Translations under genes and position numbers: made by a program
Part shown: positions 13,501 through 22,504 of the stretch, one piece after another
Numbering within the stretch: the stretch's first letter is position 1
How the letters are laid out: every line of letters begins with the position of its first letter
The notes under the pieces: generated by a model
Databases searched by the model: none
What the model was told of the DNA's origin: nothing
Seen by the model: the letters and a program-made list of their open reading frames with translations, nothing else
From: Archilochus colubris
Lineage: Eukaryota > Chordata > Aves > Apodiformes > Trochilidae
Assembly: GCA_023079485.1 (NCBI GenBank)
Contig: CM041083.1
Location: 141,869,052 to 141,933,051 of the forward strand
Reading direction: 5' to 3'
DNA: 64,000 bases

Positions 13501-16500
13501 GCTTAATCGTTGGTTGTGAATTTTGTATCCGTGAGTGAATGAGACATCACGTTTCTCTGGACAGAAACTGTTAGTCTTCTGTTCCTTTTTATTAATTTTT
13601 GTTGATGCTTTCATGTCTGTACCCTGTGTCTCCCTCTTTCTTATGCTGGAAGTACTTAGTCTCATACATGCACAATTTAGAATTTACTAGTTTTACCTTC
13701 ACTCATTCCCTGTGCTTTTTATTTAGATAAGATCAGAAGGGGCCTTAGCCTGTTAGATGAGAGAAATACATGTTGAGAAGAAATAGGAAAGCCAGGATAG
13801 CTGCTGGCAGCCAAGATTAGTGACTGGTTTATGAACTGTTCAACTTGGTAGAAAAAAGATGTGTTTATGGCTGTGATTCTCCTTGCTGTCTTTAACATGC
13901 CATCTCTTTGGATTTTTTTACAGAGCTTTCTGGGGTGCTGCATCAGTGTCACGTTCTGGCATCAGAAATGGTTCATTTCATTCATCAAATGCAGTATTAC
14001 ATCACGTTTGAGGTATACTCTATCCACTGAATTGGTTGCTTTAAAAATTAAGTACTCTTAATATACTGCATGTGTTGTGTGTTTTGAATTTCAAAGAGCT
14101 TGTCATCTAGCAAATCAAAACAGCCCAATCCTGAATCATTGCTTTAGGTGCTTGAATGTTCATGGGATGAACTCTGGAACAAGGTCCAACAAGCACAGGA
14201 CTTGGATCACATCATTGCAGCTCATGAAGTTTTTCTAGACACAATCATAGCTCGGTGCTTGCTGGATAGTGAATCCAGGGTGAGTCTTCTCTTTTGCATT
14301 AAATTGTAACTCAGTGATCTTGGCCTATGGGTTGGGAATCATCTTCTCTTATGTTGTTAGGAGCAAGGGGAAAAGTGGTTTTTCTTCCTTTGATACAAGA
14401 CTTTATTATGGTAGGGTCCATACATGAGCCCCGGACACAGTGACAGATGCTGATAGTAACACAGGGCTGGTTGTTTTCAATCCTAAGAAGCTCTGATCAT
14501 GCAACAACTGACTTCTTGCAAAACAGTCTCTCCACCTATATGTAAAAAGCTTTAATTTACTCATGTTCTGAAATATGTTGGTAACTCAAAACTCTCTTGC
14601 TGTAAAACTGTTTCATTGGGGTTTTTTTTGCCTAACTGTCTCACAGGTACTTCTCAACCAGCTTAGAGCTGTTTTTGATCAGATCATTGAGCTCCAAAAT
14701 GCCCAAGATGCAATGTACAGAGCTGCTTTGGAGGAGTTGCAGCTGAGATTGCAATTTGAAGAGAGGAAAAAACAGCGTGAGCTTGAGGTACAGTAATGAT
14801 ATTATTAGAATGTGAAATGTAATTGAGGCAAAATTTCCTTATCTTTTGATGAGTGGAAGATTTTAGATATCATGTAGAGGTACAACAAAAATGAAAAATG
14901 TAGCAGGGACAAAGGTAAAAATCATCAGCAGTAGCTACTGAGTTAAAACAAAACTCCTGAATAGTGTTTTTAATTTTAGTCTTGGACAAAACCTCTAGTT
15001 AAACAGATTCTGCAGTGGGCTTTGGAGGATGAGCAATTTATCTCTGTTTTGTGTGAAGGAAGTACAAGAGGCTTTAATATTCTGAACCCTTTTGCAAAAT
15101 ATGCTGTAGCTCCATGCCTTCCTTCCTACTCTGTCTGTGAGACATGCAGTGCTGGTGTGAGACTCACCTGCTTTGCTAATCTCAGGTTTCTTTCATGTGC
15201 CATACACCACCAAGGGGACTGATAGTGACATTATAAGAGGCTCCATGTTTGGCTTTTTGTAGCACTAGTTGGTTTGTATAATTGTGATGTTTTAGTTGGA
15301 CAGAAGGTTAGCAACTGTCATCATGTGATGCTTGATCTGTTCATTCACTTGGTCTCTGTGTAGGGTAAATGGGGTGTAACTGCATCAGAAGATGAAGAAG
15401 AGAACAAGAGGATGAAAGAATTTCAAGACTCAATACCCAAAATGTGCTCACAGCTGCGAATACTTACTCACTTTTACCAGGTGCCCCTTACATTGTTTTT
15501 TTAATATGAATGCTGAGCTTTGAAGTGTAGAAATCAATTTCTAATCTGACGTAAGTGTAAATTCTGTATTTATGTGTGCAGTTGGTGGATTGAGGTCTTA
15601 ATTTTTTGCTTCTCTACTTAAAAGTTTGTATTCACTGTTCCTCAGTAGACAGCAGGTTTTGTGGTCATATATGTTCCCTTGACAAAGAGGAATAGTCTCC
15701 TTGTCTAAGTCTCCTTCCTTCACTAGCAAAAGTGATACCTATCTTCAGGTGCAATCTAAAAAAAAATCCCTTACATTCCATTTCTTCTCAACAATTTTGC
15801 AAGTCATTGCTATTAAGGACTGCAGAAAGGGTCCTTATTAAGGGCCTAGCACTGGATTTTAAGCCCACTGAGATGGGCAATGTGTAAACTGTTTAAAGGA
15901 ATGTGCACAGGCTGTTTTCTTTGGGAATTATTCTGGCTTTGTCTTAATTCATTATATCTGATTGTGAAATTCCCATTTCCCAGTAAATCCAGCTGTCAGA
16001 TTTTCAGGGAAGGCTCAGGAATTAATGAAGCAATGATCCTTCCAGTTCTGGGCCCCTCAGTTCAGGAAGGAGGTTGAGGTGCTGGAACAGGTCCAGAGAA
16101 GAGCAAGGAGGCTGTGAAGGTATCCAGCACAAGTCCTGTGAGGAAGGGCTGAGGGAGCTGGGGGTGTTCAGCCTGGAGAAGAGGAGGCTCAGGGGAGACC
16201 TCATCACTCTACAACTCCTTGAAAGGAGGGGGTAGCCGGGGGAGGTTGGTCTCTTCTCCCCAGTATCTCCCAGTAGACAAGAGGGCATGGTCTTAAGTTG
16301 TGCCAAGGGAGGTTTAGGTTGGATATTAGGAAAAAATTCTTGGCAGAGAGGGTGATCAGACATTGGGATGGGCTGCCCAGGGAGGTGGTGGATTCTCAGG
16401 TTTTTAAGAAGAGACTGGATGTGGCACTCCGTGCCATGGTCTGGGAACCAGGGTGGTAGTGGATCAAGGGTTGGACTTGGTGATCTCAGAGGTCCTTTCC

Positions 16501-18891
16501 AACCCAGCTGATTCTGTGATTCTTTGAAAAGGGGAGGACACAGCACAGTGGCAGTGCCACAGCTGCCTTTCTATTTCAGGCCCCAGGTCCACCTGAAAAC
16601 CGAAACGTTACTCAAATTCACCTCTTTACTTGGACACATGAGATACTCTTGATGCCATGTAGTGTACCTTTTAACTTCTCTTCTAACTGCCTTTGGAATG
16701 TGTGAAGTTAGGATTTTTTGATGTTGTTATTACTGAGTTTAACTTTAAAAAGGGCCTGCTTTATTCCTTCTTGCAGTTGCTGTTTCTTAATGGAATAATT
16801 TGTATCTTTTTTTTTTAATATCCATAAATACACATTTAGACAAATATTAAACATGTAACCATGCATTGTCTCCCTTGGTAAATTAATGAAGTTCAAATTG
16901 TTTTGCTGAGTAGTTACCCATATGTTCATTTTACCTTGTTAGAGTGCAGTTACACTTGTGGCTTAGCACCCAAACAGCATTTGCAGAACACTTCCCAGTC
17001 CTTCTCTTTGGTGGTTTGCATCACAACCATTTCTGTATTTGCTATGACTTTGTGAAGATATAGCTACACTGGATGAAGTGCTGCATTGTCAAAAGAATTC
17101 TATTCACATGGAAGTTTGGAGGAAAATAGAATAGCATTTATAAACCAGGTTATCAGTGCTGGTGGCTTTTGCTGAAGGCTGTAGAGATCCTAAGTTTTGA
17201 CACAAAGACTTAAAATCTTGGAGGAATTTGCTCCTGGGTCCAAATAGTGCAGTTGTCCTTCCCAGAGGAAAATGGAGCATAATTTTTTAAGTGCAGGCTG
17301 TGAATGGATTGTAGTTCATGTGCTCTACAGTAATTTTACAACTTGGCAGTGTAGCTTTTGCCTGCTTGGACTGTAGTCTGTCTGAGCCCTACTGTGGATT
17401 TTCCATTCAGGATTTTCCTGTCGAGCTTCAGTCATCTTTAGAAGTAGTGGGATACTCTACTTACGGGCAAGTCCAAAATAATATTTAGAGGAGTAAATTT
17501 ATTATTTACTAACAAATTAGTATTTAGGAGGAATGAGCTCTTCAAGTCAGTCCTTTTCTGAGCGCTGTGGAGCTTCCACAGACTCCAGGCCAGAGCTAGA
17601 AGATGGGCCCTGGAAGTGTGCTTCCTGCATGCTGAGTTCAAGTCCCATGTAAGAACCACCTGTGTGTAGAGGCTGTTGGGGCTGTAGCACTGACTGACTG
17701 GCAGGTGCTCTGCTTTTCTGAGCTGTTACTTTCTGCTGATGGCCTACATCAAATGTATGCTCACTGGTCTAGTGCTGACCTGGCCTGCGCTGTACATGCA
17801 ACATGGAAAGAAGGTGAAGTCTCCACTTGGCAGGGGGCATGGCTTAAAAGACTGAGCTGTTTGCACTGGAGACTCTATAGTTCATAGCAGATATTTGAAG
17901 GTAAAATGAAGCTCTGGGTTTTTGCAGAAAGGATGAATCCTTCATAACTGATTTGCTAGCAGTTGGGTATAAGCTGAACAGGAGTCAGCAGTGTGCCCAG
18001 GTGGCCAGGAAGGCCAATGGCATCCTGGCCTGTTCAGGAACTGTGTGGCCAGCAGGTCCAGGGAAGGGATTCTGCCTCTGTACTCAGCTCTGGTGCAGCC
18101 ACAGCTTGAGTCCTGTGTCCAGTTCTGGGCCCCTCAGTTCAGGAAGGATATCGAGGTCTAAAGGAGGGCAACTAGGCTGCCGAAGGGACTCGAGCACAGA
18201 CCCTATGAGGAGAGGCTGAGGAAGCTGGGGCTGTTCAGCCTGGAGAAGAGGAGACTCAGGAGAGACCTCATCACTCTCTACAACTCCCTGAAAGGTGGGG
18301 GTAGCCAGGGGGGGTTGGTCTCTTTTCCCAGGCAACTCTCAGCAGGACAAGAGGGCACGGTCTTAAGTTGTGCCAGGGGAGGTTTAGGTTGGATATTAGA
18401 ATTTCTTTACAGAGAGGGTGATCAAACACTGGAATGGGCTGCCCAGGGAAGTAGTGGATTCTCCATCCCTGGAGATATTTCAAAAGAGACTGGATGTGGC
18501 ACTCAGTGCCATGGTCTGGTAACTGCAGCGGCAGTGGATCAAGGGTTGGACTTGATGATCTCTGAGGCCCCTTCCAACCTAGCCAATTCTATGATTCTAT
18601 AAGTGATTGTGCTTGCCCTTTCTCAGATTCCCTCTGCCTCTGTACCAGGCCTGGGCACCACCTGGTATCCCTGTGCAAAACCCAGCAGCGATGGCTTCTT
18701 AACTAGCTCTTTCATTTCTCTTTTTCCTTCAGGGAATCGTCCAGCAGTTCTTGGTGCTGCTGACAACCAGTTCTGACGAAAGCCTTCGGTTTCTTAGCTT
18801 TAGATTGGACTTCAATGAGCATTATAAAGCAAGAGAGCCAAGGCTCCGTGTGTCCCTGGGCACTAGAGGCAGAAGAAGCTCACATATGTGA
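1456..18891 (+). CDS. TUBGCP3: TUBGCP3, gamma-tubulin complex component 3 (3' part, 13 exons; 5' exons outside window)
   Basis: GCP3 pairs with GCP2 and gamma-tubulin in the gamma-tubulin small complex, the building block of the ring complex that nucleates microtubules at the centrosome. Joining 1456-1588, 2930-3096, 4750-4860, 5250-5358, 9902-10091, 11379-11514, 12330-12398, 13193-13328, 13924-14012, 14148-14279, 14647-14787, 15364-15480 and 18733-18891 gives 562 codons and a TGA with no internal stop. Every junction is GT-AG and every phase agrees. The product matches remembered vertebrate GCP3 almost residue for residue, including [33 protein letters not shown] and a terminal [10 protein letters not shown] (human ends SSHT). 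Residues 1 to about 185 are the rest of the N-terminal GRIP1 domain. From about residue 190 ([12 protein letters not shown]) to 520 is GRIP2, the gamma-tubulin-binding domain. Human GCP3 is about 907 residues, so about 345 are missing upstream. The gene looks intact. Confidence 0.97.
1589..2929 (+). other. TUBGCP3 intron
   Basis: AT-rich intron with no repeat that I can name. The 142-codon minus-strand frame at 2425-2853 has no recognisable content. The intron ends with the acceptor TCTTACAG. Confidence 0.85.
2930..3096 (+). CDS. TUBGCP3: TUBGCP3 exon b (residues 45-100)
   Basis: It encodes [18 protein letters not shown], then [20 protein letters not shown] and a [15 protein letters not shown] ending, a hallmark stretch of GCP family GRIP1 domains. 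The donor is GAG/GTAACG. The exon starts in phase 1 and ends in phase 0. Confidence 0.96.
3097..4749 (+). other. TUBGCP3 intron with a CR1 tail fragment
   Basis: Apart from the CR1 3' fragment near 3.6 kb this is unassigned AT-rich intron. The minus-strand frame of 128 codons at 3934-4320 shows no known domain. The intron ends with the acceptor TCTACAG. Confidence 0.85.
3616..3705 (+). mobile_element. CR1 LINE, 3' end fragment
   Basis: It has the CR1 3' terminus: a GGTTGGACTCGGTGATC block, then TCCCTTCCAACCCAGCC and an ATTCTATGATTCTAT tail. It is truncated to about 90 bases, as is usual for CR1 copies. It lies within an intron in the sense orientation of TUBGCP3. Confidence 0.9.
4750..4860 (+). 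CDS. TUBGCP3: TUBGCP3 exon c (residues 101-137)
   Basis: It encodes [19 protein letters not shown] and continues [17 protein letters not shown]. It is exactly 37 codons, in phase at both ends, with donor AAG/GTATGA. A decayed second copy of this exon lies downstream of the gene at 20,665-20,771. Confidence 0.96.
5250..5358 (+). CDS. TUBGCP3: TUBGCP3 exon d (residues 138-173)
   Basis: It encodes [18 protein letters not shown], then [18 protein letters not shown], with the first base of the next alanine codon. The acceptor is GTTTAG and the donor is ATG/GTAAAG. It covers the end of GRIP1 and the linker to GRIP2. Confidence 0.95.
5498..5975 (-). mobile_element. CR1 LINE, 3' part, antisense in intron
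   Basis: The reverse-complemented CR1 tail (ATCACAGAATCACACAGAAT) is at the left end. It is followed rightwards by the CR1 3' UTR and by the end of its reverse-transcriptase frame read on the minus strand. The remnant frame is interrupted, so the copy is inactive. It looks more diverged than the copies at 16 and 18 kb. Confidence 0.9.
6831..7853 (-). mobile_element. Solo LTR of an avian endogenous retrovirus, antisense to TUBGCP3
   Basis: The element has TGTC at its left end (6831) and GACA at its right end (7853), the inverted termini expected of an LTR. The flanking bases TTGGT and TTTGT resemble a decayed 5-base target duplication. It is GC-richer than the intron around it. Inside are the landmarks CAGGGGGAGGACTCC and GCTTCTCACAGGAACCAC, which recur in the element at 58.5-59.5 kb, so both belong to one family. 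From memory this is a common long avian LTR, probably ERVL-type; the class is inference. No internal viral genes flank it, so it reads as a solo LTR. Its own direction is minus. Confidence 0.72.
9902..10091 (+). CDS. TUBGCP3: TUBGCP3 exon e (residues 174-237)
   Basis: It encodes [15 protein letters not shown], then [19 protein letters not shown] and [18 protein letters not shown], ending in LLK with the last lysine base in the next exon. It opens the GRIP2 domain, which binds gamma-tubulin. The acceptor is a run of T then AG; the donor is CAA/GTAAGA. Confidence 0.97.
10092..11378 (+). other. TUBGCP3 intron
   Basis: Unassigned intron. Short open frames at 10,285-10,545 and 10,574-10,765 have no recognisable content and lack fitting splice context. 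It ends with the acceptor CACCAG. Confidence 0.85.
11379..11514 (+). CDS. TUBGCP3: TUBGCP3 exon f (residues 237-282)
   Basis: It encodes [20 protein letters not shown], then [20 protein letters not shown] and VRLLE. The donor is GAG/GTCTGT, followed soon by a short TG repeat in the intron. It is part of GRIP2. Confidence 0.96.
11515..12329 (+). other. TUBGCP3 intron
   Basis: It contains a short (TG)n run at about 11,562-11,592 and otherwise unassigned sequence. The 77-codon frame at 11,771-12,004 does not match any GCP3 segment and is judged to be chance. Confidence 0.8.
12330..12398 (+). CDS. TUBGCP3: TUBGCP3 exon g (residues 283-305)
   Basis: A 69-base exon encoding [20 protein letters not shown] and IAT. 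It is in phase at both ends. The acceptor is AATACAG and the donor is ACG/GTAATG. Confidence 0.95.
12399..13192 (+). other. TUBGCP3 intron
   Basis: Unassigned AT-rich intron with a T run near 12,512-12,530. It ends with the acceptor TTTTGTAG. Confidence 0.85.
13193..13328 (+). CDS. TUBGCP3: TUBGCP3 exon h (residues 306-350)
   Basis: It encodes [20 protein letters not shown], then [20 protein letters not shown]. This is the most conserved core of the GRIP2 domain in the GCP family. The donor is CAG/GTGAGA. Confidence 0.97.
13329..13923 (+). other. TUBGCP3 intron
   Basis: About 600 bases of intron; no repeat or additional exon recognised. Confidence 0.85.
13924..14012 (+). CDS. TUBGCP3: TUBGCP3 exon i (residues 351-380)
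   Basis: It encodes [20 protein letters not shown] and then QMQYYITFE, completing a split glutamate codon at its start. The donor is GAG/GTATAC. Confidence 0.96.
14148..14279 (+). CDS. TUBGCP3: TUBGCP3 exon j (residues 381-424)
   Basis: It encodes [20 protein letters not shown], then [20 protein letters not shown] and SESR. It is 44 codons, in phase at both ends. The donor is AGG/GTGAGT. The preceding intron is only 135 bases. Confidence 0.97.
14280..14646 (+). other. TUBGCP3 intron
   Basis: A 367-base intron between exons j and k, with donor GTGAGT and acceptor TCACAG. Nothing else recognised. Confidence 0.9.
14647..14787 (+). CDS. TUBGCP3: TUBGCP3 exon k (residues 425-471)
   Basis: It encodes [20 protein letters not shown], then a charged helical stretch, [13 protein letters not shown]. 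It is 47 codons, in phase. The donor is GAG/GTACAG. Confidence 0.97.
14788..15363 (+). other. TUBGCP3 intron
   Basis: A 576-base intron. An open frame at 15,022-15,222 has no similarity to GCP3 and is ignored. It ends with the acceptor GTGTAG. Confidence 0.85.
15364..15480 (+). CDS. TUBGCP3: TUBGCP3 exon l (residues 472-510)
   Basis: It encodes [20 protein letters not shown], then [19 protein letters not shown]. It is 39 codons. The donor CAG/GTGCCC is weak beyond the GT. Confidence 0.96.
16035..16525 (+). mobile_element. CR1 LINE, 3'-end copy
   Basis: It opens in the C-terminal part of the CR1 reverse-transcriptase frame (frameshifted) and runs through the 3' UTR to GATTCTGTGATTCTT. It carries the block TGGCACTCCGTGCCATGG, shared with the copies at 18.0, 39.5, 43.5 and 52.9 kb, so these form one subfamily. 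Confidence 0.92.
17962..18602 (+). mobile_element. CR1 LINE, 3'-end copy
   Basis: A 5'-truncated CR1 of about 640 bases of the same subfamily as the 16-kb copy, ending AATTCTATGATTCTAT. Its reverse-transcriptase remnant is interrupted. It lies 130 bases before the last TUBGCP3 exon and is absent from the duplicated exon copy at 30.5 kb. Confidence 0.93.
18733..18891 (+). CDS. TUBGCP3: TUBGCP3 last exon, coding part (residues 511-562 and stop)
   Basis: It encodes [20 protein letters not shown], then [20 protein letters not shown] and a basic tail [12 protein letters not shown], and stops at TGA (18,889-18,891). The end matches remembered vertebrate GCP3 except the final residue. A broken second copy of this exon lies at 30,507-30,639. 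Confidence 0.97.
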   Translation, partial: GIVQQFLVLLTTSSDESLRFLSFRLDFNEHYKAREPRLRVSLGTRGRRSSHM

Positions 18892-19503
18892 AACAACAGC
18901 TAAGGACTGCACCTCGGTATCCGAAGGATGTTGAACCTCTTGTTGGACAAGGCAACCAGAGCTGATGTACTGCAGCCAAACTGTGTGTGATCGGTGTCTA
19001 CCATTTCTGCAGGCAACATGTTTTCAGTCATGTGGTTGTGTGACACTGTATAGCAGACAGCAAAAAAAGTAGGGTTTTTTTTTTACACTGAAGTTTCTAG
19101 AATTGCCAGACTAAGTGGGCTGATTGAACCTCTTCCAGTCAACTTCTTAAATCATCCTTTTAAACAATTGCCAATTTTCTTTGAAGCTTTATGAGCTCCC
19201 TCCACTCTAACTTATATATGTGTCCAGGAAAATGCATCTTTTGTTTATAGAAAGCACCATTTCCTTTTTTAATAAGAAAATTAAGAAGGTTATTTTTTCT
19301 ATATGTACTTGTTCTATTTGAAGAGAGTTTTTGTTAAAGTCAACAGATTAGGGCCCAGACCGTATGTCCTTGTTAAGAAGCTGTACAGCATTTTGTGATG
19401 CTGATTTTCAGTGTTGTGGTGTGTTTGAGTGTAAGAAACTTTGTATCAGGAGACATAAACTTATATTTAATTTTTTTGTTGTTTTCAAAGTTACAAATTG
19501 AAA

Positions 19504-19509
19504 AATAAA
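19504..19509 (+). terminator. Proximal poly(A) signal AATAAA
   Basis: A canonical hexamer about 610 bases after the stop codon. The aligned position in the downstream duplicate has lost it. Confidence 0.6.
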
Positions 19510-19844
19510 GTTTAGTAGGGAAATTCTATGGTTACTGTACATGAGAGAATACAGAAGCAGAGCAGGAGTGTGTCAGTTGCACATCAGATCTAAAAATGAA
19601 GTTAAAGCTTCAGTACTGTGAAAGCAAGGTGCTGGCTAAGACTGAACTGAATGAAATAATTGATGTTCAAAATCAAATGTGTAGAAACAGAGTTGGCTTC
19701 TGTTGACATCATTCTCTTCCCTATTTTTTCATTGTAAGTATTTATATATTGCAGTCCAGATGTTGAGGAGAGGGGGATTCATCTTTTGCAAAGTTGTCAT
19801 TATATCAGGTCATTTATTATATTCCACAAGTGCAAGCTTAGAAA

Positions 19845-19850
19845 AATAAA
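19845..19850 (+). terminator. Distal poly(A) signal AATAAA
   Basis: A canonical hexamer followed by T-rich sequence. The same hexamer in the same context survives in the duplicate at 31,542-31,547, so I prefer it as the main signal. Confidence 0.6.
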
Positions 19851-19870
19851 AACACAATTATCTTTCAAAC

Positions 19871-20664
19871 AAGCAGTTTTCTTTTTGTAATTGAAAGACT
19901 GTGACTTTTCTGCAAGAAAGGAGAATCTTCCTGTTAGGACTGTATTGATTCACAGATACCTTTGTGTTACAGCATTTTGGTACTTGTTGTGTGTAATTCA
20001 TTTAATTAGTAATTGCCTTCAGATCAGCCAGGTCTGTGGCCTTTTTTACTTTTTGCCCTTACTGTGCTTGGACCTCTGGGAATCAGAGGCACCTCCCAGG
20101 TCATGCAGAGGAGGCTGCTGAGAGCCCTGGGGGAGGCAAACTCACATGGGGATGACACCCTGACTTGCAGCCCTGGGCTAGCAGGTTTGTCCCCTGGGCC
20201 ACCAGGATTCCCATTATTGTGCAGAAGGGTAGTTTTTGTTAGTGTGATGGGAGATTATTGTTCTTGAGAAGTCTTGTAGAATTACAAAGCTTACATGATT
20301 GTGTTTTGTTCAAACCTACTGGGGGGGAAAAAAACCCCAAAACCAAGAGTTTTGTTGCCTGGCCCCATGTGTCATTTAGACACAGGCCAGAGAGGCAGCA
20401 TCAATGTTTCTTTACTAGAGAAAAGTTCTAGAGGAAGGTTTGGTTCCCTTCTGTGCTAAAAAGGATCCAGCAGCACAAAGGAGACACACAGGAGTGGCTA
20501 TGCTGGGAAATTATCATTTTTGTGTGATTCTGCAGAAGAGTCTGGACTACTGCAGGAGTTGCTCTGACTGCCAGGCAGAGGGGGATGTTCTGAATGGAAG
20601 GCAGAGAATACCTGGGCTGGTGGCTACCTGACATTGTCCTCAGTGCTCCATTGTGGTGGAGCTG
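19871..20664. other. Downstream flank of TUBGCP3
   Basis: The part up to about 20,240 has a diverged homolog at about 31,570-31,985 and so belongs to the duplicated unit. The part from 20,340 to 20,664 showed no match to the intron that precedes exon c, so the duplication junction lies in or before this stretch. No gene seen. Confidence 0.65.
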
Positions 20665-20771
20665 TTTTTTGTAGCTTCTGATCCTACAATTAAAACTGAT
20701 CAGTTGTTATAAGCATGGCTTGAGGAAGCCCATGATCCCTTTTCAAGTAAGATGAAGCAAGGAAAAAAATG
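20665..20771 (+). pseudogene. Relic copy of TUBGCP3 exon c
   Basis: The first 35 bases differ from exon c (4750-4860) at only two positions (TTTTTTGTAGCTTC, GATCCTACA, TTAAAACTGAT shared). Further on the match is looser but in order, including ATGATCCCTT. The copy contains an in-frame TAA and small deletions, and lacks the AG acceptor and GT donor. About 40 bases of intron after it still resemble the real intron, so it is a genomic copy and not a retrocopy. It is non-functional as an exon. Confidence 0.85.
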
Positions 20772-22504
20772 TAACAGACAAAAGGGTGAATCTTCCTGAT
20801 TATCTGTTACTCCCAGGTGCTTAGGGCCAGACCCTCATCAAAAGAGGAGATCAGCAGCTGAGCAATAAATACTTAAAAATTTCTTTTGGGCTTGGAAATA
20901 ACTGTAACAGCACTGTTATAATAAATTGTACAAGGGTGCCAACACTTCAAACCAGAGCAGAAAATGGTAACTAGATGGATTAATAAGGTGAGGCATAGAG
21001 TAACCAGTTCAGCCCTGCATGAAAATCACTTGGAAGTGGATGAGGACGTTTTCTGAGACCTTCAGTTTCTCAGGCAGTGGCACCCGTTCTTCTCTCAGAG
21101 ATTGGTTTGCCTACACCTCTGCCTGGGGAAAAGAAATCAACACTCTTGGACCCCATCTGTCTGCAAGGCTGGGTGTGACTTTCTGAATCCAGGACATGGA
21201 GTAACTGGATCAGCACTGCTGGAAGATCCCCTGGAAGCGGATGGGAGCAGGTGCTGTCATCTTTGGTTTTTATGGCAATTCCAGCCTTATTTTTCCCAAT
21301 TGTGGAATTATGCTTTGTCTTCACCTACAGCTGGGTGTTCCTTTTTTGGGGCACTGTCAGTCAGCATTATCTAGTGCTGCTTCTCTGAAATAGAAAGCAT
21401 CAATTTTGTGAAAGAATCATCACTGGTATGAAAGAGGAGACTGGCTGTGTAAACCTCTCAACTTCAGGATGCCATTCCTAGGAATGCTTCACTGCAGCTA
21501 GCAGCCATCCAACCAGGAATATTGGGAAGGCCAACTTGCCCTTTTTTCATCACCAGCCATTTAACCAGGTGGTTAAATCACTCAAAGGTAATTTTGGAAG
21601 GAGAAGGTATGGAAAAATAGTGGGATAAGCAGATTAAAATGGCCAGTTGTGTGTAATTAGGGTGCTGGGCAGTATGTTTTTGGAGCTTTGCTGCTCACCT
21701 GATCAATGAAGCCTGTCTTCTCTCCTTTGTAAATCCATTTCCCTTTTCCTGAGTGTGTGTGATAGGGGGGTGAGTTCAGTAATTGGAGTGGGATGGTGTG
21801 TGGGAGGTGCGTGCAGTGCAAGGAACTGCAGGCACTGCAGTGAGAGGACAGATGTATCCTGAAGTGAGAGGTCTGGGGGTCAGCTGCTGGCTGGGCTGTG
21901 TCTGTAAACCCAGCTGCTGGAGAGATCCATATTTGTACTGGAAGCCTTGCAGATGGTGGTGTATTCAACAAGCTGCTGATAGTGGACAGACACATCTACT
22001 CTGCTGGATGTCATAACTGGATGTCAGCATGAACCCTCTGCCAGCCCATCCTGTGCACCAGGCCATGGGAAGAGGAAACCCTTCATGGATGGGACCTCTA
22101 CAGGGCACCACAGGAAAATCCATCCCATGCTGCAAAAAGCCAGCCTGCCTAGCATCTGAAGGGGTGTAAATTTTATTTACTACTTGTGCTTGTCTTTTTA
22201 TCATATTTATATTCCTGATTTTATTCTGTCATCTTAAAATAGCTGTTTTGCTAGGCTGTTTGATGTCAGGCCTTTCTTAATGAGATCCAGAACCCTGTAC
22301 CCTTTCTCTCTCAGTGTACTTATAAAATTGTACTTTCAAAAATAAGTTTTATATATATATATGTATATACATACATATATATACATATCTTACTAATGGA
22401 ACTCCATTCAGCTTAGCCAGACATGAGCAGGATGGAGCTGTGTTTCTGGGAGTGTTCTAGTGTGTCTGTCTGTGTCGACTGTATATATACATTTATATAT
22501 GTCA
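20772..22504. other. Intergenic, decayed duplicate interior
   Basis: By position this should descend from the middle of the duplicated gene, but I recognise no further exon relic. An imperfect direct repeat of about 55 bases occurs near 20,991 and 21,190. A (TA)/(TATG) microsatellite lies near 22,348-22,390. The open frames on both strands look random. Confidence 0.55.
22348..22390. repeat. AT-rich TATATG microsatellite
   Basis: An alternating TA/CA/TG run of about 43 bases, imperfectly palindromic. Confidence 0.85.

Larger units (their letters stand above)
15481..18732 (+). other. Last TUBGCP3 intron, with two sense CR1 insertions
   Basis: A 3.25-kb intron with CR1 copies at about 16.0-16.5 and 18.0-18.6 kb. 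From about 17,080 to 17,906 it has a recognisable homolog at about 29,850-30,506, which belongs to the downstream duplicate of the gene end. The CR1 at 18.0-18.6 kb has no counterpart there. The intron ends with the acceptor CCTTCAG. Confidence 0.85.
18892..19870 (+). other. TUBGCP3: TUBGCP3 3' UTR
   Basis: It is bounded by the stop codon and the second of two AATAAA signals. The first signal is at 19,504-19,509 and the second at 19,845-19,850, so two UTR lengths are possible. The first 270 bases are nearly identical to the duplicate at 30.6-30.9 kb; the remainder is much more diverged. The exact cleavage site cannot be read from sequence. Confidence 0.75.
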
